From: Paulownia fortunei
Taxonomy: Eukaryota > Streptophyta > Magnoliopsida > Lamiales > Paulowniaceae
Reading direction: 5' to 3'
Length of the DNA: 64,000 nt
Assembly (NCBI GenBank): GCA_019321725.1
Contig: CM033120.1
Coordinates: forward strand, 8,313,694 to 8,377,693
The first letter of the stretch is position 1. Every line of letters starts with the position of its first letter. The notes under the pieces are model-generated. The model was not told the origin of the DNA. It saw only the letters and a program-made list of their open reading frames with translations, and did not search any database. This document shows, one piece after another, positions 12,300 through 24,000 of the stretch. The position numbers and the translations under genes are program-made.

Positions 12300-12500
12300 T
12301 ATAATCATGGGAGTGTTTGCCAAAAAAAAAAGGACATCTTAATAAATTTTTGAAAAAAGTGAAAAAATGGTTGAGGAGCAAAAGTTGGGAGTGTTTGAAA
12401 AAAAAACATAAAAAGTGTTAATTTTTTAAAAAGGTGGAAAAATGGTTAAGGAGCAAAAGCTGGAAGAGTCTATAAAGTAAAAAAAAAGTTGAAAAAGAGT
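12300..12500. repeat. Short tandem duplication, about 80-bp period
   Basis: GGGAGTGTTTG followed by an A-run and a GTGGAAAAATGGTTRAGGAGCAAAAG-like segment occurs twice in succession (about 12309 and 12388). It lies between the hAT relic and the copia 5' LTR and has no coding content. It could be part of a hAT or MITE terminus. Confidence 0.4.
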
Positions 12501-12695
12501 GTCTGAAATAATAGATTCAATTTATTTTTTTGTATATAGAAATCTAAATTGCTTGTCGACTTTGAATTAATGATTTATTTTGTGGAATTTGATCAAATTA
12601 ACTAATTAAATTATTTATAAGCATTATAAATAAAAAATAATAATTAAAATAATATATATAATATTAACTTGTAATAATTTATATATGTAGGTAAA

Positions 12696-12971
12696 TGTAG
12701 GAAATCTAGGATTTTGTCAGCTATTTGAATTCTATATTTTTATTTTTTAGTTATTTTTATTATTCTCAATAAGAGGAGATAAAATCTTTATCTCGTGATA
12801 AGAGTAGAGTTGTTTATGATTTGCTGTTATCCAAAATATTAGGCAGGGAAGATTTGATCTTATATGATCTAGTTTTAGGTTTGAGTCCAGGATTAGGTAG
12901 CTATAAATCAAAGTTGTAATCCCAGTTTTTTAAGGAAATAAAAATTCAAATCATTTCTTTGATTTTCTGCA
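12696..12971 (+). repeat. 5' LTR of copia element
   Basis: It starts TGTAGG and ends TTCTGCA directly before the primer-binding site. It carries a TATA-like GCTATAAATC near its 3' third. It is about 50 bases longer than the 3' LTR because of one internal length difference after GAGTTGTTTAT. Confidence 0.85.
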
Positions 12972-12987
12972 TGGTATCTAGAGCCAA
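12972..12987 (+). other. Primer-binding site, initiator Met-tRNA type
   Basis: TGGTATCTAGAGCC follows the LTR directly and matches the usual copia TGGTATCAGAGC with a one-base insertion. Confidence 0.75.
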
Positions 12988-13017
12988 ATAAAATCCATCA
13001 GAACTTCATAATCGACC

Positions 13018-13937
13018 ATGGTTAAGACAACTATGACAGGGGGAAGAACTTCCATTTCATCGGAAGTAATCTCTACTCCACCACCAATGAGTTGCAACAA
13101 CACTGGATCAAACGATGGCTCGATTCTTCATATCATAGTCCACAAGCTGAATGGACAGAACTATTTGCAGTGGGCCCAGTCTGTCATGATGTATGTAAAG
13201 TGGCTGTGGAAAGGATGATTACCTCACTGGACTGAAAACAAAGCCAGAGAAGGATGATGCTGGGTATAGAACCTAAAAATTAGAAAATAACATGTTCATG
13301 TCTTGGCTTATTAACTTTATAGAAGCAGACGTAGGCCAAACATTCCTCTTTTACAAAATAAGAATCGAGATTTGGGAAGCAACAAAAGAGACCTTTTCTG
13401 ACAACAAAAATGCAGCTGAGGTCTATGAAATCAAGAGTCAACTTCGCCAAGGAAATTAAGTGTGACTCAATATTTAGTATTCTGTCATGTTTTTGGCAAT
13501 AATTAGATGTGTTCGAAGAGCTTGAATGGGAGTGTGTTGGGGATAGTGTCAAGTATCAAAAAATTGTTGAGAAAGAAAGGATATTCACATTCCTGGCCGG
13601 TCTCAACAAAAATCTTGATGAGGTGAGAGGAAGAACACTTAGCACCAAGCCATTGCTATCAATTCATGAAGTCTGTGCAGAAGTGAGACGTGAAGAAAGC
13701 AGAAAAAAGGTGATGTTGAAAGATTCTAGAATTACTGCAACTTACTCTCAACATGATGGATCTACCCTAGTCTCCAAAGGACCTAACACTCAGCAGTATA
13801 AGAGATCCAACCGAGCATGGTACGACCATTGCCAACGTGTGGGACACACTCATGACACATGTTGGAAAATTCACAAAAAACCTACAAACTGGAAGGGCCG
13901 CAACCAAGAAAGGAGCCACGCGGTTATCAAACATTAA
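13018..13937 (+). pseudogene. copia gag, frameshifted
   Basis: The ATG at 13018 opens a 66-aa frame containing LNGQNYLQWAQSVMMY, the usual UBN2-type gag start. Stops and frameshifts follow between 13218 and 13500. The frame resumes at 13509-13937 with IFTFLAGLNKNLDEVRGR and a zinc-knuckle-like WYDHCQRVGHTHDTCWKIH. Gag structural protein is the expected product, but no continuous frame remains. Confidence 0.8.
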
Positions 13938-14078
13938 CGGAGAAAATAGTTACTGGTGGGAACTCGAACGAAGGGCCTTTCACTCTGGAGCAACTAAATC
14001 ACCTTCATAAACTGATCAACCAAGACCAACCTGGTTCACCTTCATAAACTGATCAATCGAGACCAACCTGGTTCATCT

Positions 14079-15045
14079 ATGATAGGAAGTGTCACTGTAG
14101 CACAAAAAAGTATATTCCCTAAAGCTCTAAGTACCTCTATAATATCTGACCCATCTTGGATTGTTGATTCTGGGGCTTCTGACCATATGACTGGGAATAG
14201 GTCTTTGTTTCATTCTTATAGAAATTATTCAGGAAATTATAAAATTAAAATTGTTGATGGTTCCTATTCATCTGTAGCTGGAACATGAAGTATTCTATTA
14301 CCTAATAATCTTGTTCTTTCTTCAGTTCTTCATGTCCCTAACCTTTCTTGTAATCTACTGTCAATCAGCAAAATCACAAAAACTCTTTCTTGTATCACAA
14401 ACTTTTATCCTACACATTGTGAATTTCAAGAAACGAAATTGGGGAAGATGATTGGACTTGCTTGGGAGCACGAGGGACTTTATATCTTAAGTAATAAAGG
14501 TTCAGTGGGTAGGCAAGCTCAACATGCAAGCTGTGACAGTGTTTTTATTTTTAATCTTAGTTTTCATGAAATAATGGTGTGGCATTTCCGGTTAGGCTAT
14601 CCAAACTTTTTTTATTTGAAGAAGTTGTTTCCTTCACTTTTCAGGAATAAAAATTTGGATTCCTTTCAATGTGAATTCTATCAACTTTTTAAAATATTGT
14701 CGTGGTGTATACAATTTACAACCTTACAAAGCATCTCATTCTTTTTCCATTATTCACAGTGATATTTGGGGACCTTCGAATATAAAAAATATTTCTGGTT
14801 CAAAATAGTTTATGTCCTTTATTGATGATCATACTTGAATTTGTTGGGTCTATCTTTCTCAAGAAAAAATCCGAAGTTAAAAAAAAATATTTAAAGAATT
14901 TTATGCCATGTTAGATACCCAATTTCAATCAAAAATTCAAGTTCTTCTTACTGATAATGGCACCAAATATTTTAACACTATTCTAACTCCCTACCTTTGT
15001 GAAAAAAGAATAATTCATCAAAGCTCATGTATAAACACTCCAGCT
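14079..15045 (+). pseudogene. copia protease, pre-integrase and integrase remnant
   Basis: WIVDSGASDHMTGN near 14160 is the aspartic-protease active-site motif. VWHFRLGYPNFFYLKKLFP near 14580-14630 is the pre-integrase motif. Integrase-core text (HSDIWGPSNIKNISGSK, FMSFIDDHT, LTDNGTKYFN) continues to about 15045. Stop codons, for example where WFMSF is expected after SGSK and where DDHTR is expected, disable it. The copia similarity ends abruptly near CINTPAS. Confidence 0.8.
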
Positions 15046-15140
15046 TCTTTTAGGTTTAGAAGTAACTTGTAGCAACATTATTAGTTTTGATGATGAAATG
15101 TGATCCCAACAAGTAATGTCGCCACACCCATAGACAATGG

Positions 15141-15541
15141 ATGATGGTCGTCATCTCCTTTTCTTGTACCGTATATCATCGCTCGATGTCATTGAGCTTG
15201 CAGCTTTCGAACGCTATGGGATGCCCTTCTTGCATTAGTACCCCTCTTATTGCAAAGTCTGAGGTATCCATGTGGAGTTCAAAGGGCTTGTCAAAATTCG
15301 GCAGGGCTAGTACTGGCTTGCTGCTTACTGCCGCCTTCAAGTCATCAAAGGCGTGTTGGCATTTCTTGGACCACTTCCATGTTTTTCTTTTCTTGAGTAG
15401 GTCCGTCAGTGGTGCTGCCCGTGCCGAGTATCCCTGGATAAACCTGTAGTAATAATTGACAAGTCCAAGAAAATACCATAATTCGGTTACCTTGGTTGGA
15501 GCTTCCCACTCCATAATGGCTAGTATCTTTGCTCCGTCCAT
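15141..15541 (-). mobile_element. Ty3/gypsy RT-RNase H fragment inserted in reverse
   Basis: On the minus strand a stop-free 121-residue frame reads FLGLVNYYYRFIQGYSA, then KTWKWSKKCQHAFDDLK, then PFELHMDTSDFAIRGVLMQ. This is the junction of gypsy reverse transcriptase (end of thumb) and RNase H, of a chromovirus-like type. It is opposite to the surrounding copia frame and much less decayed. No LTR or TSD of its own was seen, so it arrived as a fragment, by template switching, gene conversion or repair. Confidence 0.85.
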
Positions 15542-15789
15542 CTGGAGCTGCCTACTTGAAAAAAGAACGGTGGTGATCTATTTGATCTTACGATTGAGAG
15601 AGACTCTCTAGAGTTCTCTAAGGAATATGCCACAAAAATTCCACTAGATATTTACAAGTGGACATTCTAGAAGTTCCTAGCAATTGTCCAAAATATCCCT
15701 AATGTTCTAGAAAATTACGGGAAAGCCTCCAAGCCCAAAAATGCTGCAATAAATGGGTCTTGGCTTGGCAGTGCGTGACACATTGCTCT

Positions 15790-16072
15790 TGGAAGGATTG
15801 TGGCTTAAACAAGTTCTTGAGGAGTTAAAAATATCCTATGAAAATGTACTGTGATGATCAAGTAGCTATCAACATTGCTCATAATCCATTCTATCATGAT
15901 AGTACAAAACATGTAGAAATTGACTGGCACTTCATCCGAGAGAAGATTGAGTCAAAGATTATTTCCATGTAGTACATGCGAAGGACTCAGACAGCACATA
16001 TCCTCACCAAATCCTTACCAGCATTTGACTCCCTTGTTAGCAAACTGGGAATGATAGATATCTATTTCTCAG
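15790..16072 (+). pseudogene. copia RNase H terminus
   Basis: The translation has MYCDDQVAINIAHNPFYHD, then TKHVEIDWHFIREKI, then HILTKSLPAFDSLVSKLGM. This is the canonical copia RNase H to polyprotein end. One stop interrupts it (ISM*YMRR). It leads into the polypurine tract. Confidence 0.8.
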
Positions 16073-16084
16073 TTTGAGGGGGAG
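16073..16084 (+). other. copia polypurine tract
   Basis: The G-rich TTTGAGGGGGAG abuts the 3' LTR start TGTAGG, the usual position for plus-strand priming. Confidence 0.7.
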
Positions 16085-16309
16085 TGTAGGAAATCTAGGA
16101 TTTTATCAGCTATTTTATTTTTGTATTTTTATTTTTTAGTTAGTTTTATTATTCTCAATAAAAGGAAATAAGATCTTTATCTTCAGAGTAAGAGTAGAGT
16201 TGTTTATCAGGTTCAGGTTTGAGTCCAGAATTAGGTAGCTATAAATAAGAGTTGTAATCCTAGATTTTTTAGAAAATAAAAATTCAAATCATTTCTTTGA
16301 TTTTATGTA
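16085..16309 (+). repeat. 3' LTR of copia element
   Basis: It starts TGTAGG and ends TTATGTA (the terminal CA changed to TA), followed by the target duplication GTAAA. Compared with the 5' LTR it lacks about 50 internal bases and has many substitutions, so the insertion is old. Confidence 0.85.
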
Positions 16310-16314
16310 GTAAA

Positions 16315-18021
16315 TGACCAATTTAATAATAAATTATTGATTAAGTACAATTAATTCTGAGAATTCATATTAGTCATTAATTGTAAATGAATATTATGTA
16401 CATATACCTACATGTGCATATACACATTTTATTGGGTATAATTATATTTATTAAGTATTTCTATATATAAAGAAATGTATGTGTATAATTATATATGTAT
16501 ATGTATGTTTAAACATACAATATTACATATATGATTATGTATATATATTATGTATTTGAGTATATCCATTGATTATGTGTGCGTGTTTGTATATATACAC
16601 ATTGAACATATATACAGTATATGTGCCTGTTTTGCATATATATACACATAATACTATATTTATTGTTGCATAATTGAATATATGATTTCAAGTATTATAT
16701 ATGTATATTAAATATTATAAAAAAAGCATCATAGATATAATTATGTGTGTATAGATTATGTCCTCATTTATAAAATAATTCAGTATATATATGTGTGTTT
16801 ACCTGTAAATAAATGTACAAATATACATGCATATAAATATTATGGGTTGATGAGGTAATTTGAGGCAAAACTACAATAATTTAATTGAGGGGTAAAATTA
16901 GATTTTTGAAAAAGTAACAAGGATAGAAATGTTTATAAAAATTTCAAAATATTTACGAAAATGACTTCCAACTTTTGGCTTATTTTAGCTTTTTTTTAAA
17001 GCCAAGCAGAAGCAGTAGCATGTGCAAAGTCTCTTTTAAAGCTAAAAGTTCTTAAGCACATTTTTTAGTCAATTGCAAACACTTGCTATATGGGCTTTGA
17101 AATAGGGGAAATTGAAGGCAATGGATTTTTATGTAAACTTGCACTATATATAGTTTCCATATGCATTTATGTGGGGGGAAAGAAAAAAAAAAAGAGCACA
17201 CATATAGCCGATTGTGTGTGGTGCTATATAAAGTTTTCCCTTGGAAAACTTGTGAAAAAGGCTTTTTGTTGGTGGCAAAATAAGCCTAAAGATAGTGGTA
17301 TATATTCTTGATTTCATACCCAGTTACTGTTGTATTTACCTATTTTTCCTACAGAGCTCCTCATTTCTCAAAAGTATTAGTTTTTTGAAAAAATATAACT
17401 GCACAGGGATTTAGCTTTAAGTGCTTAGAGTCAACTATGTTGAGCTGATCAACACTCATTTCTAGTAGTACCAACCTTTGTTCGAATCCTGCAATATCCA
17501 TGTTTAAATTTCGAATTTATTATAATTAATTAAAAAAAAAAACCTATGCCTGAGCTGAAAACCATAGAAGTGATGACTCAAGTTTCATGGCAGTTTGGTC
17601 ACATTTATGAATTCTTCTTGAGGTTGAAAACATAGTTTTTAAAGACCGACAGTTTTCCACTCAATTAGTGCACAGTTTCACATTGTCTTTTAGACATGAA
17701 ATAACACCAAGTCACAGCAATATTAAGCACCTCTGCAGCAAAATGCAGATTTTGATATAATGTTGAATGCATCAGTAACAGAGGCATCCAACATTTTAAC
17801 ATTATTCCCCTTTCCATTACACATTTCACTTCTCACTCAAAACTATAAGGAAACACTAAATACACTTTGCAACTTTACTCAGCTGAAGCTTTTTCACAAG
17901 ATAAATTCTCATACTGCATTATAATCAACTCTTCCAAACAGCGGCAGGATACATAACTTGATGTTCTCTTATAATTTAGCCGGCATCATATACTCAGTAG
18001 TGAATGGAATGCAACCGATGC
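16315..18021. other. AT-rich spacer and PEPC 3' flank
   Basis: From 16380 to 16860 the DNA is a run of TATGTATA/ATATAC microsatellite-like sequence. 16860-17330 has no supported gene; a 73-codon frame at 17090 has no recognisable domain. The last few hundred bases before 18022 should include the PEPC 3' UTR. Confidence 0.45.
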
Positions 18022-21000
18022 TTAACCAGTGTTCTGCATTCCAGCTGCAATACCCTTCATGGTCAAGATAAGGGTGTCTTCCAACCCTGGAGCATACTCA
18101 CTTGTGGGGTTAAGCTTTACCAGTTCTGCAGCTGGTTTGCTCGTATCCATTTCCATGATCTCTTTCGAGAGATGTGGACCCACCTTTATGCTGTAACTGG
18201 GGTCACGAATGCGTTTCAAGTTATAGACTTGACACACGTTAAGGACAGTGATATATGGATCCCGGAGTCTGAGTCTCTGCCTCAAGTAGGGGTCTCCTTC
18301 AAGGAGTTCCTTGTGTCCAGCAACCTAATGCAGATAGGGATAAGTGAGTACAAATTCAAATAATTGTGTTCATTCCACAAGATGGAACTTGACCTTCTTA
18401 AGGTCAAGCAATTTTTAAGTTCTTTTATCATGCTCCACACTAAACAGGATAACGCTACTACAGTAACAATCAAGCTTATATCTTTAGGTGCATTGATCTT
18501 TCTTTAATGTCTGATGTAGGATCTCACAGTTCGATGTCTTTTACTATTATTTTTTTTGAACCTGGTATAAGATTACATCACATGCATAACAATGAGCTTG
18601 CAATCTTGCATTTTTAGATTATTTACCATCTATCAACAACGACTAGCAATGGTTAGTTCTAAAATTCTAAATCTGGTGGTCCATTTTCATTATCTGGAAT
18701 TAATGAGGCTAAAGCATGAGATGATATAGCAAACCATTAAGGCTAAAGGGGATTTAGATTTTTAGAAGGCTGAAAGGTTCTAGAAGAGTTGAATCCCTCA
18801 CCTGAAGGATAAGGCTTTGAGTTGCTTCATAGTTTGCCCGTAACTGCTCCCCAAACTGCCACAAATCCTCTGATACTAAAAGTTTGTCATACAAAGCGGC
18901 AATTCCTGGGTCACCCTTTGCCAACACCATTTCAACCAAGTCAATTGTTACTCTAAAGAAAGGCCATTCATTGTACATATCTTTGAGCATGTGAAGAATT
19001 CTTATATCCTTCTCAATTACATATTTCACCGCAGCCCCAAAGCCGAGCCAGACTGGAAGATGAAATCTTGTCTGTGTCCATGCAAATATCCATGGGATAG
19101 CTCGGAGTGATTCTATGCCACCACTCGGCTTTCTCTTTGATGGGCGACTCCCGATGTTCATTCGACCATACTCCAATTCAGGAGTTGCCTGAAAAGGGAC
19201 CAAAGAAAACACATTGAAGTAAATGCATTTACAGGTAAAGAAACAAAGATCCAGCATTCGATCAAATTTACAAAATTGACATAATTCCAGAATCCCATCG
19301 CTAGGAACTAAGCAATTGACATATGTTGACTTATTCAAGTTCAATGATCATTCATAAATATGAAAAGTTCTTTTTTCATGGTGGATTGCAGATGGCAAAC
19401 CACAAAATATGGAAGTAAAAGAATACTTACGAGGCGGAAGTATTCAACAAAACGAGGTTCCTGGAAAACTACAGAGCGATACTCTTTAGTGGCAACAACG
19501 GCCATCTCATCCATGAGTGAACGCCATTCAGGCTTTGGTGCAACAGGGGGATGCATTCCATGCTCAAGTGTAGCAGCAGTAAAACGCTGGAGTGTTCTGA
19601 AACATAAATGCTCTTCTCCAAATGACTGTTCAATAACTTCCCCTTGAACAGTGACACGAAGTGACCCATGAATGGTATCGGGTGGCTGAGACAATATGGC
19701 AAGATGGGTTGGGCCCCCACCTCTTCCAACAGTCCCACCTCGGCCATGAAACATTGTGAGCTTCACTCCAAATTGTTTTGCCACCTTCACAAGTTCCTCT
19801 TGGGTCTTATATAACTGCCATGCTGCTGAAAGCCGTCCAGCATCCTTTCCTGAGTCCGAGTATCCAATCATGACTTCTTGTTTCCCTTTGATCCTGTTAC
19901 GATACCAATCTATTGAAAATAGTCGAGCCACGGCAGCAGGTGCAGCCTCAAGATCAGCAAGCTTTTCAAACAATGGAACGACTCTCAGTGGGTTTTTTAC
20001 ATGGCACTCCCGTTGCAAAAGCTCCACAGCAAGCACATCAGATGGGGCAGTTGCCATTGAAATTATGTAGGCACCAAAATTATCCGAGGGGAGTTCAGCA
20101 AGGACATGAAATGTGTCCAAAACATCAGCAATTTCCTCAGTTTTGGGAAGATCAGTTCCAAACAGTGGACGCTTGCCACTAAGTTCAGATAAAAGCCATT
20201 CCTGTCGGCGCTCCTCTGACCATTCTTTGTAGGACCCAAGTTCTAGGTGCCTAGTAATAGCATCTAGAACATCAGTGTGCCTATCAGACTCTTGCCTGAT
20301 ATCAAGTCTCACAAGTGAAAGTCCAAATGTTGAAACTTGTCTTAGAAAATCAAGAAGGCTCCCATCAGCAATTGGCCGATCACCACAAGCACAAAGTGAT
20401 CTATAACACAGCTCAAGAGGCTCCAGAAACTGAAGGGAACACATTAGCAATTTCCTATCATTATATTGTTACTGTATGAAGACAAAAAATCACAATCACA
20501 TATTATATTTGAGAATAGTTTTTCTATTTTTGGGGGTTCCATGAATTGTCAAGCACATGGACTGACCCATTTTTTATTCGGACCTAGCCATTTTTTCCTA
20601 AACCAAGTTTCTAAGTTCGTTTAGAGCATATCCTTATGATGAACCTGTTTTCTTGCAAATAGTAGAAACTACATATGTTGTCACCTTGTTTAGGTCAGAG
20701 GGGAAGACTAACATTGATTAGGACATGTAGGCTTTGTTTGGAGTTAGTCCGGTTCCAGTTCCAATGTTTCATGAAACACAATGGCAAGATTTACTGTTTA
20801 AAAATATATAGGGGATTGTTATGTATGTTTGGCTACTTGTCTGGTAGTGTCACGTTATCAATATATATTATTATGTATTATTTGTAGATTAATATAAGGA
20901 TTGAATGATGTATGTATTATTGATACGATGATTTGGATAAATATAAACTATATATAAATATATATATGTATAATAATGATTCGGATTTTTTAATAATTTT

Positions 21001-24000
21001 TTGGGAAGGGATGAAAATGATTTTGGGGATTTGTGATTTCATTTTTCGAAAACACTGAAACTTCTGAAACTAAAATCGGAATGAATGCAAACAAAGCCGT
21101 AGAGTTTCTATTGGAGTATGAACATAATGGTACACCAATTCATAAAAGATCCTAGATGCGATGCACAAATGGCTGCATGAAAGAAAATAATGGCAGTGCA
21201 TCTTACAACCAAAACAATTACTTCTTGTGTTGTTTTATTCAAAAGTTGGATGCTGAAATTTGTAAGATTAAACTTTTACTGGGCTAAGAAGTGATTACAA
21301 AGTGACCAGAAAAGATGGTTTTCTGATTAGCATACCTCTTCAACATTTGTGAAAGTTGACTCCTTGGGAACATCAGATATCCCATTTGCTAGTAATTGAC
21401 GAGCTCGTTCACGTGTATGGTAAAGCTTGTCCCTCACGTCTCCAAGAATAACACGATAAGGCTCATTCGGTGGAATTTTCTTCCAAAACTCTACATCAAC
21501 ACAATTAGGAAGGTTACAGAATGAATTGATAACATGAAATCCTTTACTTTTGGGAAGTATACAAATACAATTTGGCCCTAGATTGTTTAGGAACATCATC
21601 GATAATAAGAAGTGTGGAATATTTTGAACAGGGGGAACAGGTTGGGGAACACCATGAGGATACACAAATCGGAAATCTTGAAAGTTAGTGAAATTATTTG
21701 AACCACAGACACACAACTTAATGAAATCACCCTCTGAAGCTGAGAATCTTTCGTGTCTAAATCATGCAAAGTGCATGTTTAAAGAAAATTAAGCACATTG
21801 ACATACCAATATAATGTTTAGCATCTCTCTTTGAGAACCTGTGAAGTTCATCTGCACGTGCACGAAGTTCATCATTGCACCGCCACATTGAAAGCTGCCA
21901 GAAAACAAATAACACTTTGTCAGAAATCCAGGAATTGTTAACATGGTTAAAGTGATAAAACTTCAAGGGCACAAAACAGAATTTCTTGCCTCAAACATGA
22001 GATCTTCTATCTGTGAGAAGTACAAATTAGCAGCCATCATCCTAGCCAGTAAGCATACATCTCTTGTAACTTCAGGGGTTACCCTTGGATTGCCTGCCAA
22101 ATTTTCCATACACCTTAGCTGCAATTTTTAAGATATTGAGAACCGAATCTGGGATAGCACCAACCCAGGCAATTAATCTATTATACGTTTACTACCCATA
22201 AGGCTTTCTAACAAGATAGTCAGAAGATCTAGATAAAGTAAATAAAGTATGGTACTGATCTATATAATCTGAGAGAAACAACAGCATTTGAAATTAATCA
22301 GATTTTATTTCAATTGAATAACGACATGCATGCAGATGTACAGAAATATAAGATTCATCCTACATGATTATTCAAATGGCATTAGTAGCTATTTGGAATC
22401 AACCCCCCTGGAAGGTTAGATTAGCAATTTTATATCTACATGGACAACACTAAACCTTGAAAATGTTGCCTCCAGTAAGCAATCAGAGTTCCAATTACAT
22501 ACAGACAGATATTACATACCAAGTACTTGAGAAAGTACGTTGCAAGAGAGCCTGAAGAAAAATACAAGACAATTATAATACTACAAATTTTACGTAGAAA
22601 CTAGGCAATGAATATATACCTGGAAAACCCTAATTGAAAAGTTGTAATTGACATGGCCTAGTCTAGCCATCATTTATTAATTTCCATGTTTTTCAAGAAT
22701 TACTCACAAAAATCTTGTTTTCAACCAACTGTTTTAGCAAATTAAAAGTAGTTGCTGAGAATAAACTTGAGTTAGTAACTTGCAGAGGTCAATACCGTCT
22801 CGATCCCCGCCCATCCAGGAAGAGAATTGGATAAGAGGGGCATTGTAGGGGACACGCTCAGTTATTCCAATGTTTTTCAAAGCAGTGTCAACACGCCGTA
22901 AGAATTTTGGCACTCCCTTCCAGATCGTTTCATGGAAGTAACTCATTCCTGCTCTCATCTCATCTTGAGGAGTTGGAGGATTTCTCCTAATTTCATCTGT
23001 GCGAAACGCAGCTTGTATCTGCACAAACCAAAAACCAAAAACCAAGTTTATTACATAGTTGACTGCAGAAAAAAACAAACAAGCAGAAAAAGATGCAATC
23101 TCAAATATTTCCTGGAACCGGCCACAGAATATCTGAAATATGCTTTAGAAGGTTTCTACTGCCAAATTCACATCAACTATATCGTAGATAACAACATTTA
23201 GAAGTTCAAAGAAAAATGTTGGTTGTTTTCAAGAAAATAAGTAGTTATATAAAAGTACATATGTCGATACACATAAATATTGTCATGGCTCAATGAGGAG
23301 AATGTAATACGTCAACATAGATGTCTCATGATAGCAGGTTAATCATTTTCTCTGATATCTTTCAGACATCAAGGACCACATTGAAAAGCTTGGGTCTGGC
23401 AACAATTTACTGATCCAATTTCCAAACTAGCTAGAAAGGCCAGTTTATTTAGGAACTACAACAACCAATAAGAGGAAATTTGATTTTGAGCAAATGCTCT
23501 GTAACTTAAGACTGAGGTACAAAGGAGGAAGACCAATATAAGGTAAAACTCCAAGGTTTCTCAATTGGAAGTCTTGGTTTTAGTTAGGTCGGTGATTTGG
23601 GCACCACCTAATAATATTCTTTGAGTGTCTGGGCGCTGTTGCATAAAAAAGTTTCAAAAAAAGTGTGTATCTGAATGCATAGCCCAGAAGCTATTTGAGA
23701 AGTACAGTAACACAGCCTTAAAGTTGATTCGGAAGAAAACTTATGCAGGGAGTCAGAAATGGCCTTGCATTATAAAGTGAGCAATTTGATTGGATCAAAG
23801 GGCTTCTTATTTTATTGATATAACTATACATCCAGCACGATCACGCAGTCCTCAGCAGAAAATGACTTAGTGTGGTTCCAGACTCTTATATGACTGGTGG
23901 TTCGAACTATAGATGACCAGAAACAGCTTCATGCACCAATCACTTCTACATAACCACGTCCCAAATTCGAAGTTATAGATCATGTGTCCATATGATATTA

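Larger units (their letters stand above)
12696..16309 (+). mobile_element. Ty1/copia retrotransposon with two LTRs and 5-bp TSD, chimeric interior
   Basis: The two LTRs share the start TGTAGGAAATCTAGGATTTT. GTAAA flanks the element at 12691-12695 and 16310-16314, so the outer boundaries are intact. A Met-tRNA-type primer site, gag, protease, pre-integrase, integrase and the end of RNase H occur in copia order on the plus strand, all with stops and frameshifts. Between about 15050 and 15790 the rest of integrase and the reverse transcriptase are missing, replaced by foreign DNA carrying a reversed Ty3/gypsy fragment. The element is non-functional. Confidence 0.85.

Noticed and set aside
19360..20182. 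Plus-strand open frames opposite PEPC exon 8
   Set aside because: They are antisense shadows of the long PEPC exon with no domains.
21327..21716. 129-codon minus-strand frame beginning upstream of PEPC exon 7
   Set aside because: Only its 3' part (21336-21490) is exon; the start is intron read-through.
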